A DNA stretch of 64,000 bases, taken from Leucosporidium creatinivorum (Eukaryota > Basidiomycota > Microbotryomycetes > Leucosporidiales > Leucosporidiaceae). Shown here piece after piece: positions 23,201-35,115 of the stretch. The stretch is taken from positions 84,479 through 148,478 of the forward strand of contig BCKL01000042.1 of assembly GCA_001600635.1 (NCBI GenBank), read 5' to 3'. Position numbers and translations under genes: made by a program. Positions within the stretch are counted from its first letter, which is position 1. Each line of letters begins with the position of its first letter. A model generated the notes under the pieces. The model made no database searches, was not told the DNA's origin, and saw nothing but the letters and a program-made list of their open reading frames with translations.

Positions 23201-23520
23201 CAAGCGCCGTTGGAAGACGAGATTGGAGGGGAGTAGCCGGTGATGCAGGTGGAAGGCCGATAGAGAGTCCCTGTAGTGCTGTAGAGCGACGTACCTTGAT
23301 CCAAGTTGTTGACTGAGTGGAGTGGGAAAAGCAAGAAAGGTTTCGCTGGGGCGAGGCCAGTTTCTTCCTTCAACGCGCGGCTAAGCTCGGACTACCTCAA
23401 GCTCTGCGATTCCTCCCTAGCGTCGACTCATTTGCACCAAGTCATGGCCGACTCCCTCGCCTTCGAACCCGGCTCTACTACGGTGCAGCTCGCTGCTTGC
23501 GCGGAGCAAGCCGCTCGGTC
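23201..23520 (+). repeat. 320-bp direct repeat, copy 2
   Basis: Second copy of 20724-21042, same orientation, 2477 bp further right. It ends 180 bp before the YTM1 stop codon. Confidence 0.9.
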
Positions 23521-23699
23521 GACAGGTCGGCCCCGGAGCTCAAGTAGCCCACGCCAAGCTGTTGCAGCCCTGACGTGTAATAGAATGGACCCTCGAGTAT
23601 CCTCGACATGCTGCGAGCTCTCATCCCTCGCCCTCAGCGCAATGAACATGGATCCGACCCGAATCCTTTTACAACCGCCCTCGCCTCCCGTCTACTCTA

Positions 23700-25479
23700 C
23701 TACTCGACCATCGGCACCTCAGCCTCCCTGCCACTAACCTTCCACGCGACGATCCTAGCGCCCTCTCCACCAGCGACCAACCTCTCTCCATCCCAATCCA
23801 CCGCCAGGATCTTCTCCTGTCCCTTACCCGCCTCGGCGCCCTCCTTAGGCGGCAGAGGCAGGACAAACAACGCCTGCTTCGGGCTCCTGGCATCCCAAAT
23901 CCTGACGGTCGAATCGTATGATCCGGAAGCGAGGAGGAGGGAGGAAGTAGGGTGCGCCGCGACGGAGGAGACGGGACCAGTGTGGCCCGGCATCGTGAGG
24001 CTGATGTTTTGGGACGACTCGCGGAAGTCCCAGAAGGAGATTAGGCGGTCTGTCGAGCCGGTGGCGAGGAGGTTGGGGGAGGCCATTTGCGTGAGGGAGA
24101 GGAGAACCTTGTCGGAGGTCTGTCGAGCGCCGAGGGGAGGGTCAGCGAGGGTGGGAGGGAGGGAGAGGGGGCTAGAACGAACCTTCATGTTGGTCTCTTC
24201 GGCGACCGAGAGATCCCAAGAGCGAACGGTGTGGTCCCAGCCGGCACTGTAGGCCTTGTCGGCGTCGGTGCGGTCGAAGAGGGCGCGCGAGACCTTTCCA
24301 GTGTGGCCCCTCAAGACGGAGACGGGCGTCTGTTGGGTAGCACGAGAGAGGTTAGTACATGTAGCTCGACAGGACAGCTACGACAGAGACCCACCTTCAT
24401 GATGACCGTTCCAGGCGCCTGCTTTCTCCGCTTCTTCTTCCTCTCCGAGCCGTCCTCCTGGGGCTCTCCCTCGTTGACACCAGGGGTGAGGTCCCAGACA
24501 CCGACAACGCCGTCCCATCCGGCCGTTAGAAGGTGAGGTGAAGAAGTGGGAGTCGAGGCGGTGAGGGGAAGGGTGCGCGAGCGGACCGAGGAGATGGGCG
24601 CGGTGTGGAGGTTGAGGGTGTAGAGGGTGGTGGGGATGGGGAGTTCGGTGGTAGGGTTGGTGAGGGAGATGGAAGGAGTCTGTTGAGTAGTAGCAAGGTT
24701 AGCGGGCGGCCGTAGAGAGCGATCTCGGCGATGAAGGAACGAACAGAGTACTCCCAAACCCGACCGACGCGGTCCATTCCTCCACTAGCGACCCACTGCT
24801 TGCCCTCGGCACCGAGAGGGTGCGGGACGTAGCATGCCGAGAGGGCCGACTGGTCGTGGCCGCTGAAGGTGATGTTGGAAGGGGCGGGGAGGGCAGAGGA
24901 GTGGAGCGAGAGGGTTCCGGCGTAGGAAGAGGTGAGAATGGCTCTGCGCGGGTCGAAGAAGGGTCAGACGATATCTGAGAATGCTACAGAACTGCTACGA
25001 CTCACCCTCGGATAGCCAACGAGACATCGCTGACCCAGTCTTCGGAAGGAAGGGTGCTTTCGAGCTGAGGCGGCAGAGTCGAAGGCAAGTACTCGATTTC
25101 GAGGGTGACTTCCTCGCTGGTTCCAGTCTGAGCGCAATAGGCTCCCAACGACGAGCGGAGCAGGCTCGAGTTGATCAAGAAGTCGAAGGGAATGGGCGAA
25201 GCTGCAAAAGAAGTGAGAGAACGCAAAAGAGCCGAGAGTCAGCTCTGTACCGCATAGAGCCCTATTAAAGCTGCACTTACAGTTCTCCAATACCTTGTTA
25301 ATGAGCTCGGACAAGTGAAAGCGGCGCCAGTTGGCGGGGACAAGGAACTTGGTCGAGGGGATCGAGTAGGCGGAGTCCTTCGTAGTCAGGCGAATGGCCA
25401 GCTGCCGCTCCTCGCCGCCAGCGGGAGCATCCGTAGCAGCGCTAGTACTGGGAATAGGTGCCTCTTCTGTGAGCGACAT
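23700..25479 (-). CDS. YTM1: Ribosome biogenesis protein Ytm1/WDR12
   Basis: Nucleolar WD-repeat protein of the Nop7-Erb1-Ytm1 (PeBoW) complex, needed for 60S subunit maturation. The chosen start MSLTEEAPIPSTSAATDAPA leads into the N-terminal NLE domain: RQLAIRLTTKDSAYSIPSTK, then LVPANWRRFHLSELINKVLE, then PFDFLINSSLLRSSLGAYC. WD repeats follow, for example FHLLTAGWDGVVGVWDL-like, SAGWDHTVRSWDLSVAEET, LATGSTDRLISFWDF and LASGSYDSTVRIWDARSPK. It ends WKVSGREAEVPMVE. Seven to eight exons with short introns. Divergent from the helicase gene to the right, across 540 bp. Confidence 0.92.
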
Positions 25480-26019
25480 GTTGTAGCGAGGTGAAGTGAT
25501 GAGGGAGAGCCGCACTTGGACGCTCGCGAAAAGGCGCAGGCCTGCGAAAGAAGGGGGGCACTAGGCGGCACTTCGGCTTTATCTGGAGTGGGTGGAGCTG
25601 AGCAGAGCTAATCCTAGATATGTTCCCTGATATTCCAACTGCTCCCTCGCCGACTTTTGGACTTCTACGATGAACCGAACCTGCGCCGAAGCGTGCGAAG
25701 CTGAGCGCCGAGCGACGGAGGCCAGCGGCGCCGGTAGAGGCGAGACTACGCTAAAGTAAAATTCCTTTCACTCTGATCCTACCGCGAATAGTCTGTGCTC
25801 CGAATCAAGTTGCCCGAGCTCTCTTAGAAGAGACAGACGGCTCGAGCTCCCTTTCTCCCTTCAACCAACTCGCTCGCTTTCGGCTCTCTTCTCTTCGACA
25901 CGACAAGGCTGTGAAAGGGTCTTCGCCTGCAGCTGTAGTCTCGTGTGCTTTTGTCCGCCTTTCCGCCCTACAGGCCCCTTCTCTCCTTCGAAGCGGCTCA
26001 ACTCGACGCGTCTCATCGC
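25480..26019. promoter_or_regulatory. Divergent promoter region between YTM1 and helicase gene
   Basis: 540 bp shared by two head-to-head genes. No coding signal is seen apart from a possible upstream in-frame start of the helicase at 25945. Confidence 0.5.
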
Positions 26020-29000
26020 ATGAGCGCGCTCTCCGGCCGTCAAGCATGGCCTACAGCAGCGCACGCCTTCGCTAGGGCTAGTACCAAGCTTCAATTCCTC
26101 CCTCCATCAATCGCTGTACCCTCTTCGTCCCGCCGTTCGGTGCACGCCCCATCGACAGCCCGACGCGCCGCCGTCGCATACTCCATCAAACCCTCGATCT
26201 CGCGCTACGGAGGCTCCTCCCAGCACGACGACTACATCGAAGGAGACGAGTTTGACGAGCCGTTATCGGCTGCAGCAAAGGAGGATATGGAGCGAGCGCT
26301 GCATCCGGCTTGGGAGGATTTGGGGGCTCAAAAGCATTGGGAGGACGAGGATGTGGATGCGAGGAGGGAGAAAGATGAGGTGTATCATGATGTGGAATTG
26401 GAGGAGGATCATAGCGAGTGGCGGGAATGGATGGACGAGCTTAGGAAGGAGGCGATGGGCAAGCGCGGAGCGGCGGCGGCGACCAAGGAGAGGCGGAAGG
26501 CTGCAGAACCCAAGGCAGCAGCACCGAAGATCAAATTCAAGAAGGTCGTATCCACACGACCTGCGCCACAGCCCCTTCCTATCGCCGAGGAGCTCATCCG
26601 CTCCCGAGCAGCGCTCTCCCCCTCCCCCATCAAACCCTACTACCCACCACCAATCCCCTCTTCCTCCTCACCACAAACGCACCATTCTCCCCTCCTCTCG
26701 CGCAACGACTGGCGCCTCTCCTCCCCCGTTCGGCATCCTCGGCCGACTCCTCGTAAGCGCCCACCATCGCTCGGCGTTCCAGTCGATATGGCCAGGCAGG
26801 GTCATAACAAGCTCATCGGAGTGGGAGTAGAAGCGGCCAAGGTCGGCATTTGGAGTACCGAGATGGCGGTGCAGGAGCAGTGGGGGTGGAAGGTCAAGGT
26901 GCCCGAGAGTGAGAAAGGCACTTGGATCGCTGCTGATGTGCATCGGAAACGGTTCGTTGTCTCATTCTCCATCTATAGAAGTCTTACAGATCCTCCTTCC
27001 TCTCGTTGAACAGACTCGAACGCCTCCTCACCCTCACCGCCGAAGCCGACGAGATCTCCTACCTCGAGCAACTCAACCGAAGCGGCACGCCCGAAGAGCG
27101 CGAGATGAAGGGCGTGACCGTTGGCCATGCTCTTGGTCGATGGTTGACGGATGTCAAGAAGGCGGAGCAGATTGCGAGTTTGCCGGAGGAGGAGCGGAAG
27201 GCGTTTAGAGAGGATGTGAGGAAGGGAGGAGGGAAGGCGATTGCCGAGTGGAGGCATGCAGAAGGGGTGGGGTTGGGTGAGGAGAATGGGTACAAGTTTA
27301 CGTGAGTGCTACACTTATCCCAGGGCGAGGAAGACGCTGACCCTCGACGCCTGCAGCAACGGCACCATCCTTCGCTTCACACCGCTCGCCGACGAGGATC
27401 CCTCGAGGCGAAAGCCGCCCGTCAAGTCCACCGTCAAGCATCCTCAGGGAACTGTCCTCGATGTGCGAGAAGGATGCCTCATCGTCGCCTTCAAGGAAGC
27501 CGATATGTGGCTGCTCGGCGATGAGGAGTATCGGTGAGCTTCCCGTCTCTCCCTTTGCCTCCGCGTCTACTGACTTAGCTCTGCTCCTAGCATCGACCTC
27601 GGCAACGATGACTCTTCCTACGCTCTCCAACATATGGCCATCAACAACCTCTACTTCGACCCCTCGCGTCAACGCGCTCGCAACGCCCAATACATCCATG
27701 ACGCTCAAGAAGCTCACGCACAAGGCCACCTCTCCATCCTCCGCGAGTGGTCACTTGTCGGCACTGGAGTCCGCGAGCTCATCGTCCCCGACTTGGACGC
27801 CGCCGCCGAGGCCGAAGCAGCGAGGTTTAAAGCCGACGACCCCTCCGCCGAACTGTTCGAAGTGGACGACAAGTCTCCGGCTGCGGAGCTCGCTCATCTA
27901 CCGCTACCGATCCTTCCCATGCCTGGACGACCGAACGAGCAGCTCGAGCGCAACCCCTCTAGCTTGTTCACAGACAACCAGCTCATCAACTCGTGGATCA
28001 AGAGGCATCAGAGGGACAACCCAATGAGCATGACGGGTGATCCGATCCTTCGTCTCAACGCCAGTCAGACGAAAGCTGTAGCTATGGCCATGGGCGAGCG
28101 ACTGAGTTTGATCCAGGGGGTGAGTTCTGCTTCTCCTCGTCTGTCTCGGCGCTGGCTGACCTCTCCCTCCTCAGCCCCCCGGAACCGGCAAATCCCAAAC
28201 CATCGTCTCCATCATCGCACTCCTCAAACTGCACTTCCGCATCCCACAACCCATCCTCCTCGCCGCCCCAACGCACGTCTCAGTCGACCATCTCCTCTCC
28301 CTTATGATCAACGCCGGTCTCAACCCCCTTCGCTCGGGCAAGGCCTCCAAGGTTCGGGAGGAGCTACAGGCATGGACGGTGGAGAAGAGGAGAGAACAAC
28401 ACCCTTTGTGGCCGAGGTTTGAGAGGGTTAGGGAGGAGAGCGAGGAGTGCAGGGTTAGGCTGCAGGAGCTGAAGGAGAGGGGTGGGAAGAAGGATACGCC
28501 GGAGCTGGTGCAGCAGGAACGTGAGTCTTCGATCTCTACCTCTGATCTCGGCCGACCGCTCACTCGTCCTTCCGTTCTGCAGTCGACCTCGAAGCTGCCT
28601 ACCGCAAGTCGTGGCGCAAGTACATCGCCCTCGAGCAGCGGCTGTACTCGAGCCTCTTCGCCACCGCCGACGTCTTCTGCGGAACAGCCCTCGGATCAGG
28701 TGCGAGCAAGGTCATGAGCGTAAGTCGTCCCCGTGTTGAGGTCTGCGAGCGCCGAGCTGACTCGGCTTTGAGCCTTCGCAGATGGTCGACTTCCCCATCG
28801 TCTTCCTCGACGAGGCGGCTATGTGCACCGAGGTGAGTCTTGAGCTAAGCTGCTCCAACTTTACCGAAGGCTGACCTCGCTCTCGTGGCAGCCCGTCACT
28901 CTTGTCCCGCTGATGAAGGGCGCCGAGCACGTCTGCCTGATTGGCGATCACAAGCAGCTGCCAGCCGTCGTCAAGGTGACCTTGAGTCTGCTTCGTATCG

Positions 29001-29939
29001 AACGCCGCCCAAGAACTAACTCTGAACTCCAACAGTCCCGCGAGGCCGTCAAGGAGCGACTGCACGTCTCCCTCTTCGAACGGCTCATGGCGCAACGATG
29101 TGAGCTGTTCGCTGTCTCTCGTCTTCGGAACCCAAACTCACTCGCTCTCCTACATCACAGCCGTCAAGAGCGTCCTCCTCGACACACAATATCGCATGCG
29201 CCCGGCCATCTCGGCCTTCCCAAACCACGCCTTCTACAAGTCCGCCCTCGAAGACTCGACCACCGTCTCCAAGCGACCACCCGCGCCCGTCTCCGCCTAC
29301 CTCGACCCCTCCGCCCCCTCCATCTTCATCTCGCACTCCCATCCCGAAACGACATACCGCTACTCTACTCGCAACGTCCCGGAAGCCGAGATTATCGTCC
29401 AAATCGTCGGCGACCTCCTTCTTCGCAACCCTTCGCTGGACCCAGAGGAGATTGGCATCATCTCGCCCTACTTTGCGCAAACGAGGCTGCTGCAGGAGAT
29501 GTTCTCCAAGGGCGAGGCGGGGAGGACACTCCGCCCTCTACTCGGCTGGAAACGAGCAGCCGAGGTCGAACGAGTGGAAGTCAACACCGTCGACGGCTTC
29601 CAAGGCCGCGAGAAGGGGATCATCATCCTCTCCACCGTACGCTCCAACGCACGAGGGTCCATCGGTTTTCTGACCGACCAACGGCGGTTGAACGTCGCGT
29701 TGACGAGGGCCAAGGATGCGCTGTTTGTGGTGGGGGATCAGAGGACGTTGAAGAGGGCTACGATGAGCGAGTGGATGATGGCTGATGAGGAGGCGGATGG
29801 GGATGTGTGGAGGAGGTATATGGGGTGGATGGAGGAGAGAGGGTTGGTTAGGGAGTGGAAGGAGGTTGATGCCGCCGAGGTGAGGGAGGAGCGGCAGGAG
29901 GTTCAGGAGGAAGAGGAAGAGCAGTCACAATACCTGTAG
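26020..29939 (+). CDS. UPF1-like superfamily 1 helicase with probable mitochondrial presequence
   Basis: ATP-dependent nucleic-acid helicase of the SF1B (Upf1/SMUBP2/Hcs1-like) group. Motifs in order: I GPPGTGKSQTIVSIIAL, II VFLDEAAMCTEPVTLVPL, III IGDHKQLPAVVK, IV LLDTQYRMRPAISAFPNHAF, V VNTVDGFQGREKGIIILSTV, VI RRLNVALTRAKDALFVVGD. The N terminus (MSALSGRQAWPTAAHAFARA followed by Ser/Arg-rich, acid-free sequence to about residue 55) looks like a mitochondrial targeting peptide. A charged linker and a domain with HPQGTVLDVREGCLIVAF precede the helicase core. The tail is Glu-rich, ending EEEEEQSQYL. About 10 exons. An in-frame Met at 25945 would add 25 residues; I prefer 26020 because it begins the presequence. 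Confidence 0.87.
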
Positions 29940-30863
29940 CTATATCATTAGAGCGGTACTGTATCAACACTTCGCAACTTCCATGAGCTAGTGGAAGATT
30001 GCGAAGGAGCGGGGCTGCTCGGCGCCGAGGTTGCTCAATTGGCTCTCCCGGCACGCTCGCGAGGTGCTGGCGCGCCGTAATGATGTATTGTAGCACAGCC
30101 AATGCGCTCTATAAGCCTCTCGTATTAAGTTTGCAGTGGTGTGCAGCAGCAGTGGCGCGTGAAGGGTTCGGAGCAACTTCGGTCGAGGGCTGAGAGTCTG
30201 GACCAGCGCTGTAGAGCTGCAGAGGAGTCTGAGAGCTCAAAATCTGACCGCCGAAGCCCCCAGCTCGAGCTGTAGGCTGACAGAACAAGGTGCATCGGCC
30301 TCGCCCTTCACAATCTTCGCGCTCGCGCACGCCGCCTCGCTTACAACCACATTCTCGACTTCGCCCGCCTCGCTCAGCGTGGGCTACAGGCCGAACTAGA
30401 GAGCTACACGCGCTCAACTCGACCCCCCTCGCCTTCTTTCGCCACTCTCATCGAGGCTAGCCAGCACAACAGCGCGACTCGCTCCTCGGATCCTCGCGCT
30501 CTCGGTCTCTGTAGGCCAGCAGCCGTAGTCTCGAGCTCAGGGTACTCCAGGTGAGTCGTCTCATAGTCTGCACAAGTTGGTACAGAAGTAGGCACGAGCT
30601 GTAAAGGAGCAGCGAGCGCAGAGTGGAGGCGACGGGACTGCCTTTCGCTCTTAAAGGGCTCGTGGGAGGTGCTCTGCTGCAAAAGAAACAAGCTGTAGCT
30701 TAGCAGATAGCTAGGAGCACGTCGCTGCTGCTCTGCAGTTGTACAAGAGCAGGTCGTGTGCCGCTGCAGGCCTCTCAGCCGGTGGCGATCAGAACGCGAG
30801 CTGACCCTTTCGTTTCTGCACCTAAGCAGCTCGCCCGCGCGCTCTTCGTCTTCACGACTGTGA
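29940..30863. other. Intergenic region, 920 bp
   Basis: No recognisable gene. It contains the palindrome CTCGGCGCCGAG at 30018-30029. The right part is presumably the SUMO-ligase promoter. Confidence 0.45.
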
Positions 30864-33800
30864 ATGCAGCCGAACCTTTACTGGACTCAGACCTCCCAAT
30901 ACCCTCAAGAACAGCTTCCAAACCCGTCGGCCTCGAACCCCTACCCTTCTGCCGCCGCCGCTCAGTACCAGGCTGCACCTCACTACCCGGATCCAGCCTA
31001 CAGCTCCTTCATCGCTCAACAACAAGCTCTTGCTAGTCAGTGGCCGCCCTACGTCCAGCAGCTTCAGCAACCTCAGCACTTCGCTCCGGCCGCCTACCAA
31101 CAGCCGCCTCTCCTCGGCGCACCTCAGAACTCGACAGGCTACACTCCGCCAGTCTTCTTCTACTCACCAGAAGCTCCTCCGAACCCTTTACCAACCCCCG
31201 GCCCTTCGACACTCCCCCTTCAGCCCGCTCCGGCGCTCGTAGCTTCGATCAACTCGCAAGGCCAACTCCTCCATCCTCTGCCTTCTCGTCCTCTGAGTCC
31301 CATCAGACTCAGTCCCATCTACTGCCCGGCGTCCATCGTCGCGCCTGCACCTCTTCGCGTCGCTTCGGCCGACCCAACCCACCTCGCGACCCCGACTTGG
31401 TCGCCGACTCTCAGCAACTCGCCCATCGTCGACCAGCACTCAACCAACCCTGCTCCTCCTCCTCTGATCTACTCGTACAGCACCGAGTCGACTACACCTC
31501 GTCCCGTTTACCCCCTCCCTCCTCGGCCTCGCTCTCCTACCCCTCCTCCTTTCACCGAGACTTTCTCCGAGCAACTCGACAAACTCAACATGTCGGCCGA
31601 TACGAACGTGAGTATTGTTGAGAGCGATTCAGAAGCTGTGTGTTGACCTCATACTTCTCTCTCGGCCTCTTCGCAGACCATGATCGCCGAGCTTCAGGGC
31701 ATGAAGGTCGACCAGCTCAAGCTCACCATTCGGCGCTTCAACGAGACGTGCATGATGCACCTTCGCATCAGCGGCGTCAAGTCTGATCTCGTGAGTAACT
31801 TGCAGCTGACATCTTCGTTCAGTGCGGTCGCTGATCGGCGCCCCCTCGCTCAGTACGGCCGATGCCGAACTGCTGTCTACGAGCTCGCTGCTCAGCCCGA
31901 CAAGACTCGCTTCAACCAAGCCAAGCGTATCATTACCGAAGCCAGCAACTAGTGAGCCTCGTCACCGTTGTCTCCGTCGTCTGCAGAGTAGCTAACTCTC
32001 ACCCTCCCACTCGCAGCCACGGAGGCTACTCGCCGTCCTCGTCCTCCGCCTCCTACGGCTACCAGTATCAAGCCCCTGCTCAACCCGCTCGTCCCGCTGC
32101 CCCTGCCTACGGAGGAGCTGCCAGCTACACAGGCTACGGAGGCGCCGCTCTCCCCGCCAAGCCAGCTCTCCCTGCGCCTCGCTTCGGCGCCGGCGCCGCC
32201 AACGCCTACGCCTCAGGCTCTGGAGCCAACGGCGACTACGGCTATGGAGCGGGAACGAACGGAACGCCGGCGGTCGCTCCTGTGGTGCCGGCGAGGAGCG
32301 AGGAGGTCCCCTTGCTCTTCCGACCGAATCCCTTCTACAAGGTCGAGAGGAGCTTGTGCGGAGTGACGACGCTTCCCAAGGCGGGCCAGGGGGATAGGAA
32401 AAGCGTGGTGTGCAACTTCGCCCTCACCGAGCCGCAGAGGACGGCGTTGGCCAAGTCCAAGTGAGTTCAGCCCTCGTCGTCGACTTTGAGGATCTCTTCA
32501 TCGCCGAGCATGGTCGCTGACCTCCTTTTCTCCTCATCAGAGCTTCGGCCGCCAATCCTCAATTCCAAGTCCGCCTATACTGCACCAACGAGGACTACTT
32601 CAACCCTCACCGAGCTTCGAGTAGCCAACCGCCCGCTCCCATCGACTTTCCCGCCACCTGCGAGATCAAGCTCAATTACATCAACGTCCCGGCCAACACC
32701 AAGGGTATCAAGAAGCAAGTCGGTACCGCCTCGCCCGTCGATCTCGCCAAGGGAGGCAAGCTCGACATCACCGCCGGCGCCATCAACCGTCTCGAGGTCA
32801 TCTACGTCAACACCGAGAAGGCGCAGACGAGGGTAAGCATCTCGTTCGAGTTCGCTGCCCCTGCGAATGACCGAACTAACGCCGTTCTTTTGCCTTTGCG
32901 CCCCCCTCTTGTCGTCGGACCCGCCTGTCTACCAGCGATACTTCATGGTCGTCTACCTCGTCGAGGTGACGACGATCAAGCAGCTCGTGGACCGCGTTAG
33001 GACGGGAAAGCAAAAGACCTCGGAGGAAGTCATCCAGAGCAGTGAGTCTTAGCTAGCCGGCTCGGTTGAAGGAACGCCGCTGACCTGCTCTCGCTCGCTG
33101 CCACAGTCGTCAGGATGAACTCCGACCCCGACATGGAGGCTTCGGCGCTCACCGTATCACTAAAGGATCCTGTGCGTTGCTCGCCGAATCGATGCCAGCT
33201 CATACGCTATCGCTGACCCGTCGCCTTTCACTTCGCAGCTCACCCTCGCTCGCATCAAGACGCCCATTCGCTCCAACGTCTGCACTCACGTCTCTTGCTT
33301 CGACGCCGAGGTCTGGTTCATGATCAACGAGCAGACGCCGACGTGGAACTGCCCCATCTGCAGCAAGGTCCTCCGAGTCGACGACCTCGTGCACGACAAG
33401 TGAGCTCAGCCTTCGAAACGTCTCATCGCTCGTCCGCTGACCTCTCATCTCTTCCAGCTTCTTCGCCGACGTGCTCAAGACGATCGGACCCGCCGAAGTC
33501 GACGCCATTAGCGTCGAGCCCGACGGCACCTGGCGCTCGGACAACGACAAGTTTGGCACCGCCACGCCCAAGTCGGTCGTCCCTTCCCGCGCTGGCTCCG
33601 TCAAGCCCGACATCAGCGCCCTCAACAGCGCCGACGGCTCGGCCGCCCCCGAAGGCAAGGGCAAAGGCAAGGCGATCGTCACCGAAGCGTTGACGTTGGA
33701 CTCGGACGACGACGATGATGATATGCCGTTGGCTAAGAGGCCGAGGCTGAATGGAGCGGGAGGATACCGCATGAGCTTGGGAGGGACGCTTTCGATCAAT

Positions 33801-34265
33801 AGCTCGCCCGCTCCCAACGGCGCAGGAGGAGCGCCACCACCACCAAGGAGGATGGAGACGATCGACCTCACCCTCAGCGACAGCGACGATGATGCTCCCC
33901 CTCCCCCTCCTCCCGCTGCTGCCGCTCGACCACCACCCGCCGCTCACTCGGCCTACGTCCCCCCACCACCTGTCCCTCGACCCGCCTCCTCCGCTAGCTC
34001 TTCGAACGGAGCTGCAGGAGCAGGGTACGGCGCCTCGGATTTCCAGGCGCAAGAGACGTTGAGGAAGCAGTTGGCCGAGCAGGCGCAGAGGAGGCAGTTG
34101 GACGATATTCGGAGGAGGAGAGAGGAGCAGGCGAGGAATGGAGGGAGTGGGGCGGGGAGGCCGTCCTGGGAAGGTGGGTCGTCGTCTGATGAGTGGAGGA
34201 AGGAGCAGCGTGAGAAGAGAGTAGGGGAGCTGACTTCGGACATGTGGGATTCGCTTCGCAGGTGA
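30864..34265 (+). CDS. SIZ1: SIZ/PIAS-type SUMO E3 ligase
   Basis: Transfers SUMO from Ubc9 to substrates; nuclear or septin-associated in fungi. A long Pro/Ser/Tyr/Gln-rich N-terminal region (MQPNLYWTQTSQYPQEQLPN...) precedes a SAP-like helix pair (MIAELQGMKVDQLKLTIRRF, then GVKSDLYGRCRTAVYELA). A Gly/Ala/Tyr-rich linker and the PINIT domain follow (FRPNPFYKVERSLCGVTTLP, then VRLYCTNEDYFNPH, then CEIKLNYINVPANTKGIKKQ). The SP-RING reads TLARIKTPIRSNVCTHVSCF, then DAEVWFMINEQTPTWNCPIC, with the expected Cys/His ligands. After it come acidic stretches resembling SUMO-interacting motifs (ALTLDSDDDDDDMP, TIDLTLSDSDDDAP) and a coiled, charged tail ending DMWDSLRR. About nine exons. Confidence 0.92.
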
Positions 34266-34464
34266 TGGATGGTGATGCCGAGGCGATGAGGGAATAGTCG
34301 GTTTGCTTGCTTTTCGAGCGTAGGGGAGCTATAATAACGATCGAGGTGTGGGATGATTCGTAACGCTTGATGTACCTTTCTACGCGTCAGAAAGCGGCCA
34401 TCGTGAGTCGGCGAAGGCGAGTTCGTCCTTCCGGCGGGCTGAGAGTCACCTCTGAGCGTTCGAC

Positions 34465-34728
34465 TTGCACTCACTTCTGCTCCTTGAAGTACTCGAGCTT
34501 GGCCTTGGGGTCAGTCCTGTGAGTGAGGAGAGGAGAGAAAAGAAGAGGGAGGGAAGCAGAAGGGAGAGAAGGCTCAGCGCCGAACGCCGAGATGAAGAGA
34601 GAGCCGCCCAACTGGACTCCAGCCGAGTCATGGTGCACTCGGGGTAGCTCAAAAGAGATGCAGGGATGTGTATAGCTCTGCTAGCGTAGCGAGGCAAACG
34701 GCTCAACTCACTTGATCGTGGCGTTGTT
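34465..34728 (-). pseudogene. TSA1-relic: Relic of peroxiredoxin TSA1 (penultimate exons and intron)
   Basis: On the minus strand it reads NNATIK, an intron, then [13 protein letters not shown] followed by GTGAGTGCAA, matching TSA1 7004-7252. The exon part [14 protein letters not shown] differs by one synonymous base (ACT for ACC). The intron is related but diverged, with a longer insertion near its 5' end. Homology begins at AACAACGCC and ends just after the next donor site. It lies between SIZ1 and the histidine phosphatase gene and cannot make an enzyme. Confidence 0.88.
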
Positions 34729-35115
34729 CTCCCCTTGCTGTTGAGTCGGCCGAGTCTCAAGGCGCTTACAGTCGACCAAGGCTGTCGGAGACAAGTGCAC
34801 CAGCTCGTGAGGAGCGATCAAGATCTCATCCTGCTCTATGCTGCTCGGAGCGAGCTGTTGCCAAGCAGGAGGCCGCGACTTTGAAGCGCGCTTCGACTCG
34901 CTCACCTCTTCGTCTCCTGCTCTTCGCCTCGTCTGCTCGCTTTCGCACCGGCTGCTTACAGTGAGTGCTCTGCACGACTGCAGACTTCTGGCGAACCTGC
35001 TGACAGCTCTTCACGGACTACAGCTCCCTCGCCGTCGGCCGCCCAAACGCACTCCCTCGTTCCAGCAGCTGCACCTCGCTTTCCGCCGTCTCGAAATCAC
35101 CTACAGCCCATCAGC
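34729..35115. promoter_or_regulatory. Upstream region of histidine phosphatase gene
   Basis: 387 bp, no coding signal recognised. Confidence 0.4.

Noticed and set aside
20724-23520. Intact LTR retrotransposon
   Set aside because: Repeat ends are not TG...CA, and no reverse transcriptase, integrase, primer-binding site or polypurine tract was found.
30109-30691. Short minus-strand ORFs between the helicase and SUMO-ligase genes
   Set aside because: Low complexity, overlapping in several frames, with no recognisable family; treated as intergenic.
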